Shown: positions 60,034 to 64,000 of the stretch, in pieces
Layout: every line of letters starts with the position of its first letter
Position numbering within the stretch: position 1 is the first letter of the stretch
NCBI GenBank assembly: GCA_002270565.1
Contig: NQMI01000030.1
Span: 62,001 to 126,000, forward strand
Source of the DNA: Stenocarpella maydis
Lineage: Eukaryota > Ascomycota > Sordariomycetes > Diaporthales > Diaporthaceae
DNA length: 64,000 bases
Direction: 5' to 3'
Position numbers and translations under genes: made by a program
The notes under the pieces: model-generated
What the model saw: only the letters and a program-made list of their open reading frames with translations
Told to the model about the DNA's origin: nothing
The model's database searches: none

Positions 60034-61012
60034 TTTAGCCCCCGACGGTATTCAGTACTCTGCTCATCGTTCTAAACCATTCGAATGTGATATCGCGCTC
60101 GCCGCGGTCTCTGCTGAAGCAGGAACCGACACGAATCTTCAGCGACGATTTGCCAACAACCGTGCCGTCGTGGTTGACAGGATCGACATGTTCCTTTACT
60201 GGGACATGCAGCTTTCCCCTGTCGTCCGTGGCCCTGCCGAAATAGAGGTCCAATCGGGCCATTCCATTTCCAACTCCGTCGAGGTCACCGGCGGTATTGA
60301 GGGCGAAAAGTCCTTGATAGCAGGCGATCTAGGATTGAAAGTGGGTGTCAGATAGTCTCAGTCGCCGCTGGAATGCACGGCGCCCTTGTCATTAACCCGG
60401 CTACCACGCGCCGATACGGCCGAGTCCTGATGGACTGTCTCGGATCTCAGAGAGAAGTCACTCGGTTCCAGGAAGAAGACTACAATGAGAGGGACTTCAA
60501 CGGGGTCAAATCTGTCGACGGCGAAATTAGCGTCTGCCAGAATCCCGTTGGCAGGCCTCTTGCAGGTTGTGACGGGAGCGGAGAGTTCATTGATTTCCCT
60601 CCCTAAGACGAGTCTGCGACATCGTCTTTGGCGAGTGTCTTAGAAAAACGTGGAACTTCTGGGTCATGTCTTTGTGGGGGTTATTACTTCATTTACGCCT
60701 GTCCTGGAAAGACCGGGGAGTGTTATACGTGATCGTTTGCAAAAGTGTGGCGCTGTGAAGTTGGATCTTGAGTCTGTTGGACGATCCAACTTCACAGCTT
60801 GTTTAACGTTTCATCTCTTTCATGTCCTTCTTTTCTAAATTTCGAGAATTATTTATTGCTATTTTATGATGTATTTACTTTATCAGATTTCACTAAATCG
60901 AGTCAGTCGTTACATCGCCCTCTTTGGATTCGCAACCACCGATGATTGTTGATCGCTGGGGTGACAACTGAAAGTGGCCTTGTTCTTGATCCAAATACAT
61001 CTCGAAGGCGTA
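60034..61012. other. Unassigned region
   Basis: 60034-60600 is less AT-rich than its neighbours and open on both strands (for example 60026-60355 plus, 60035-60262 minus), but nothing is recognisable. A 22-bp inverted repeat (gtgaagttggatc / gatccaacttcac, about 60756-60799) is visible and could form a hairpin. Confidence 0.4.
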
Positions 61013-61367
61013 AGTCAGCCTACCGTTTCACGCACCACCCCCTTCACGCACACCCGACTTTTTGACCTCCCCTGGAAGCACCCTTAACTTCAACACTTAT
61101 TTACTTAATGAGTAATGAAGCTATTCGCAATCGGACAAGTAGTCCTCATCACTTGGGTCCTGCACTATAATACAGTCCATTTCCTCAACCTCATCATTAT
61201 CCCCTAACTCGTTGTTGTTGAGTGTTGCCTGGGGCTCTTCCTCAATGAGTCCCATGGCAGCCCTCTCCCTCGAGATAGCCATAATACCCACAAACTTCGA
61301 ATTTGGGTCTGGTAATACCCTCCTCTTCTTCTTAGGTCTCTAATACTCCAAAGCAGCCATAAGGACT
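61013..61367 (-). mobile_element. Pogo-like element, truncated copy A
   Basis: Left terminus agtcagcctaccgtttcacg after TA, followed by the same 3' transposase end as copy B, broken off at N 61368. It differs from copy B by several transitions near 61332-61360. The left flank differs from copy B, so this is a separate insertion joined at the N. Confidence 0.75.
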
Positions 61368-61393
61368 NACCCTCACAACACGCGTGAATAGTA

Positions 61394-63020
61394 AGTCAGC
61401 CTACCGTTTCACGCACCACCCCCTTCACGCACACCCGACTTTTTGACCTCCCCTGGAAGCACCCTTAACTTCAACACTTATTTACTTAATGAGTAATGAA
61501 GCTATTCGCAATCGGACAAGTAGTCCTCATCACTTGGGTCCTGCACTATAATACAGTCCATTTCCTCAACCTCATCATTATCCCCTAACTCGTTGTTGTT
61601 GAGTGTTGCCTGGGGCTCTTCCTCAATGAGTCCCATGGCAGCCCTCTCCCTCGAGATAGCCATAATACCCACAAACTTCGAATTTGGGTCTGGTAATACC
61701 CTCCTCTTCTTCCTGGGTCTCTGATGCTCCAAAGCAGCTATAAGGACTGTATTCTCCTCCTCAGCAATTACTGCACGGGCAGCTAACTCGTTAAGGCCCT
61801 TACAGACCTTCTGGAAGAGTAAGCGGATAGTAGGCAACTTAAAGATATCGCTAACGCCATGTAACTCTGATTCAATTAATTAGATGTAATGAGAGGAATG
61901 TGGCGTTTTTAAATTGATTGCAGCCAAGTCTAAGTTAATTGGAGTGCTTATTGGCCCAGTATCATGACTATTGCCTATAGTATTGTTGTTTTGAGCTACT
62001 AGTTGCAATCTCTTCGCCTTTACTTGATCTCGGGGGAAGATTCCTATAGTTATCTATGCCTTCTTAATAGTAGTTAGTCTAAAGATACTATTTCAAGCCT
62101 TAGAATAGGCGCGAAGGAAGAATTCTTTAGAGGATTCCTTAGTACCATATATAGTAGCTAGCAGGGCAAGATTCTAACGATACCTCCTCTTTAAAAGTGA
62201 GAATACACCAATATTAAGGGGCTATAGTATATGTGAAGTATAGGGGGGAAGAAATATAAGCCAGATCTTTAATTTAAAGCAGTACCATATAAAATTATCA
62301 GTTATATGCGAGCAGTAGCCATCAAGAAGGAGGACCCTTTACTGCTTGGGATTAGAGGGCCGGGTAGTAGGCTCAAATATTATCGTTAGCTACAATAGAG
62401 TGAGTTAATCATTTATCCAGCCCGTCTCTAAGTGCGTGAATAGCCAGCCCTTAAAATCATCAAGTTCTTAAGCGGGAAACCATTATTATTATATGGATTT
62501 TCCCTTAAAGATAATAAGAGGAGGGATCACCTTGCCCGCCCCACTGATGCACTCTATTGAGGTGGACCATATATGCGAGAGGGCTGTTTTTTTGATAATA
62601 GAATTAACTGCTGAGGAGCTAATAACTAGGCCGTTGGTACTATTGCCTTCTTAAAAGCCAACTTCATTAGCATTGTGCTAGTATTCAAGAGAGATGTTAC
62701 TAATCTCGGGCAACTCTAGGCGGTTAAAAAAGATATTGATATTCTTGTAGGTAGCGCCGTTAGTACAGCGATATTTAATATATATAGCCTTGAGTGTTTT
62801 TATAGATGGATTCCTTATTAAAAAACAATGTAGCCAGTTCTTTCCCATTAGTTGTTGCTCTATAAGATTAAGAATATGAGGAATCGAATGGTATAATTAA
62901 CGAGAAGATTGGATTTATATAGAAGTCGCAATGTGGATATTTAGTTGAGGGCGAGTTAAGAAGGGGTGTCTGAAATCGGGTGTGCGTAAAGGGGGTGGTG
63001 CGTGAAACGGTAGGCTGACT
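61394..63020 (-). mobile_element. Pogo-like DNA transposon, copy B
   Basis: 1627 bp between TIRs (agtcagcctaccgtttcacg and its inverse at 63001-63020) with TA on each side. The minus strand carries a degenerate DDE transposase: the C-terminal tail is open at 61502-61837 (QKVCKGLNELAARAVIAEEE, RKKRRVLPDPNSKF, acidic end) and the DDE core is readable around 62480-62700 (IWSTSIECISGAGKVIPPLI, then IFKGKS). Stops throughout point to RIP. It belongs to the same broad pogo class as 42856-45048 but is a distinct family by its termini. Confidence 0.8.
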
Positions 63021-63751
63021 TATGTAGTCCCTTTCTCTAGTAGCATATACACACAGGCCTAGTGTCAACAAACACATAGTGCTGATATCAGTGAGAAAAA
63101 GCATGAATAAGGGCCACATAGTCTTAAACCTATAACACAAAGCTCTCGGTATTTCAGCCCGGTGCTACGTCCTGTTGCTACTGAGCGGAAATTCTTGCCC
63201 AACCTTGGCCCATTGATCATCTAGTGAAACTTCTATGCTAGGTCTGCTCAGAGGAATGATACTGCTCGGGTCTTAATCGCAACAAAACCCCGTTTTGACG
63301 GCTTGATCGTTTTCTGCTGCAACACCACGACAGGAAGACGATATGATGGCAGCATCAAGCAAGTCTACTCCTGCACATAACTGATTTAAATCTTCCTCCA
63401 AAATCACATCTGCCACCGCCTCCAAGATCCTCTTGCTTGAAGTCTCTTTGAGATTCATGACGGACAACCACACAACTTGGGCCAGGGCAACGAATTCAGC
63501 CAGGACTCCTGCCCAGCTCAGGGAACGATGGTTCACGGTGAGCTTCATGATTCGCGGTCGTCCTAGTATGGCAGCTTCGACATCAACTTTGTGGATCAGA
63601 GCTTTCAGCCAGCACCCTAAGACTCGTTCAACGAGTTGACGCAGCAGCAGCATTGCTACAGCTTGGCTAGGGGTACGATGAAATAGCTTGACTGTTGCAC
63701 GAGGGGAGTAGAGCAAGTATCTATGGTAGGAGGGCGTCTCGTAGAAGTTTA
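63021..63751. other. Region between two pogo-like ends, one unassigned open frame
   Basis: A minus-strand frame is open from about 63770 to 63273 (165 codons, first ATG in frame near 63656) and encodes hydrophobic and helical stretches (LLLRQLVERVLGCWLKALI, LAEFVALAQVVWLSV) of no family I know. Its 5' end runs into the transposon terminus at 63752, so if it was a gene it is truncated. Confidence 0.35.
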
Positions 63752-64000
63752 AGTCAACATACCGTTTCACGCACCACCCCCTTCACGCACACCCGGTTTC
63801 AGACACCCCTTCTTAACTCGCCCTCAACTAAATATCCACATTGCAACTTCTATATAAATCCAATCTTCTCATCAATTATACCATTCGATTCCTCATATTC
63901 TTTTCTATCTTCCAATGTACCTTACATTCCTCTATCATAACATCTCGCCGCTAATACCAACCAATTAAATAGGTCATCCTAACAACAAGCGTTTAAAGAT
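63752..64000 (+). mobile_element. Pogo-like element, copy C (partial, runs off window)
   Basis: Starts after TA with agtcaacataccgtttcacg and continues with the same subterminal sequence as the right end of copy B, in inverted orientation, for about 150 bp with scattered, mostly transition differences. The remainder lies beyond the window. Confidence 0.75.

Noticed and set aside
60026..60606. Possible small genes on plus or minus strand
   Set aside because: Both strands are open, one minus-strand stretch faintly resembles an Asp-rich FG-GAP-like repeat, but there is no consistent start, stop or domain.
1..64000. CRISPR arrays, riboswitches, bacterial operons
   Set aside because: The window is fungal nuclear DNA with spliceosomal introns; the only short tandem repeats seen are minisatellites without spacers.

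Overview
This window comes from a filamentous ascomycete (Pezizomycotina). The genes carry short GT-AG introns (about 50-180 bp). Their families are typical of fungal secondary metabolism, and the transposon copies are AT-rich and stop-riddled in the manner of repeat-induced point mutation (RIP). The species cannot be named from the sequence alone.

Positions 1-33,811 form a dense polyketide biosynthetic gene cluster. Two separate highly reducing polyketide synthases (HR-PKS) are present. PKS1 (1-4151, minus) runs off the left edge after KS-AT-DH. PKS2 (11869-20128, minus) is complete in 13 exons as KS-AT-DH-decayed MT-ER-KR-ACP, about 2406 residues, with no release domain. Between and beside them lie a BAHD-type acyltransferase, four cytochrome P450s, a monocovalent-type and a bicovalent-type FAD-linked oxidoreductase, an alpha/beta hydrolase divergent from PKS2 (a candidate trans-acting release or transfer enzyme), and a short-chain dehydrogenase. 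A plausible reading is that two polyketide chains are made, one is released or transferred by the hydrolase or acyltransferase, and the scaffold is then heavily oxidised. The product is unknown.

Positions 34,711-45,962 are a RIP-degraded Ty1/copia LTR retrotransposon on the minus strand, bounded by a perfect 5-bp target duplication. A pogo-type DNA transposon (42,856-45,048) is nested inside it. Beyond it, 46,322-52,365 holds a Clr5-domain protein, a DHA2-type MFS transporter and a bZIP-ankyrin (bANK) regulator of the ToxE type. Transporter and regulator look like the export and control arm of the same cluster, cut off from the enzymes by the retroelement.

Positions 52,758-64,000 are a transposon graveyard: a 501-bp MITE-like element, a PTH11/rhodopsin-type membrane-protein gene split by a Mutator-like element (MULE) with an 8-bp target duplication, and several pogo-like copies. 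Each of the four runs of N (36569, 45730-45750, 56214, 61368) sits at a direct duplication, so copy number and order there reflect assembly as much as biology.

Shared promoter motifs were seen by eye: TGATTAC three times upstream of each PKS (at exact 19-bp spacing in the PKS2/hydrolase promoter), CACGTGACTC three times upstream of PKS1, a 16-bp tandem repeat in the acyltransferase/P450 bidirectional promoter, and a CCAAT-containing block of about 60-100 bp upstream of the SDR and twice between the Clr5 and MFS genes.
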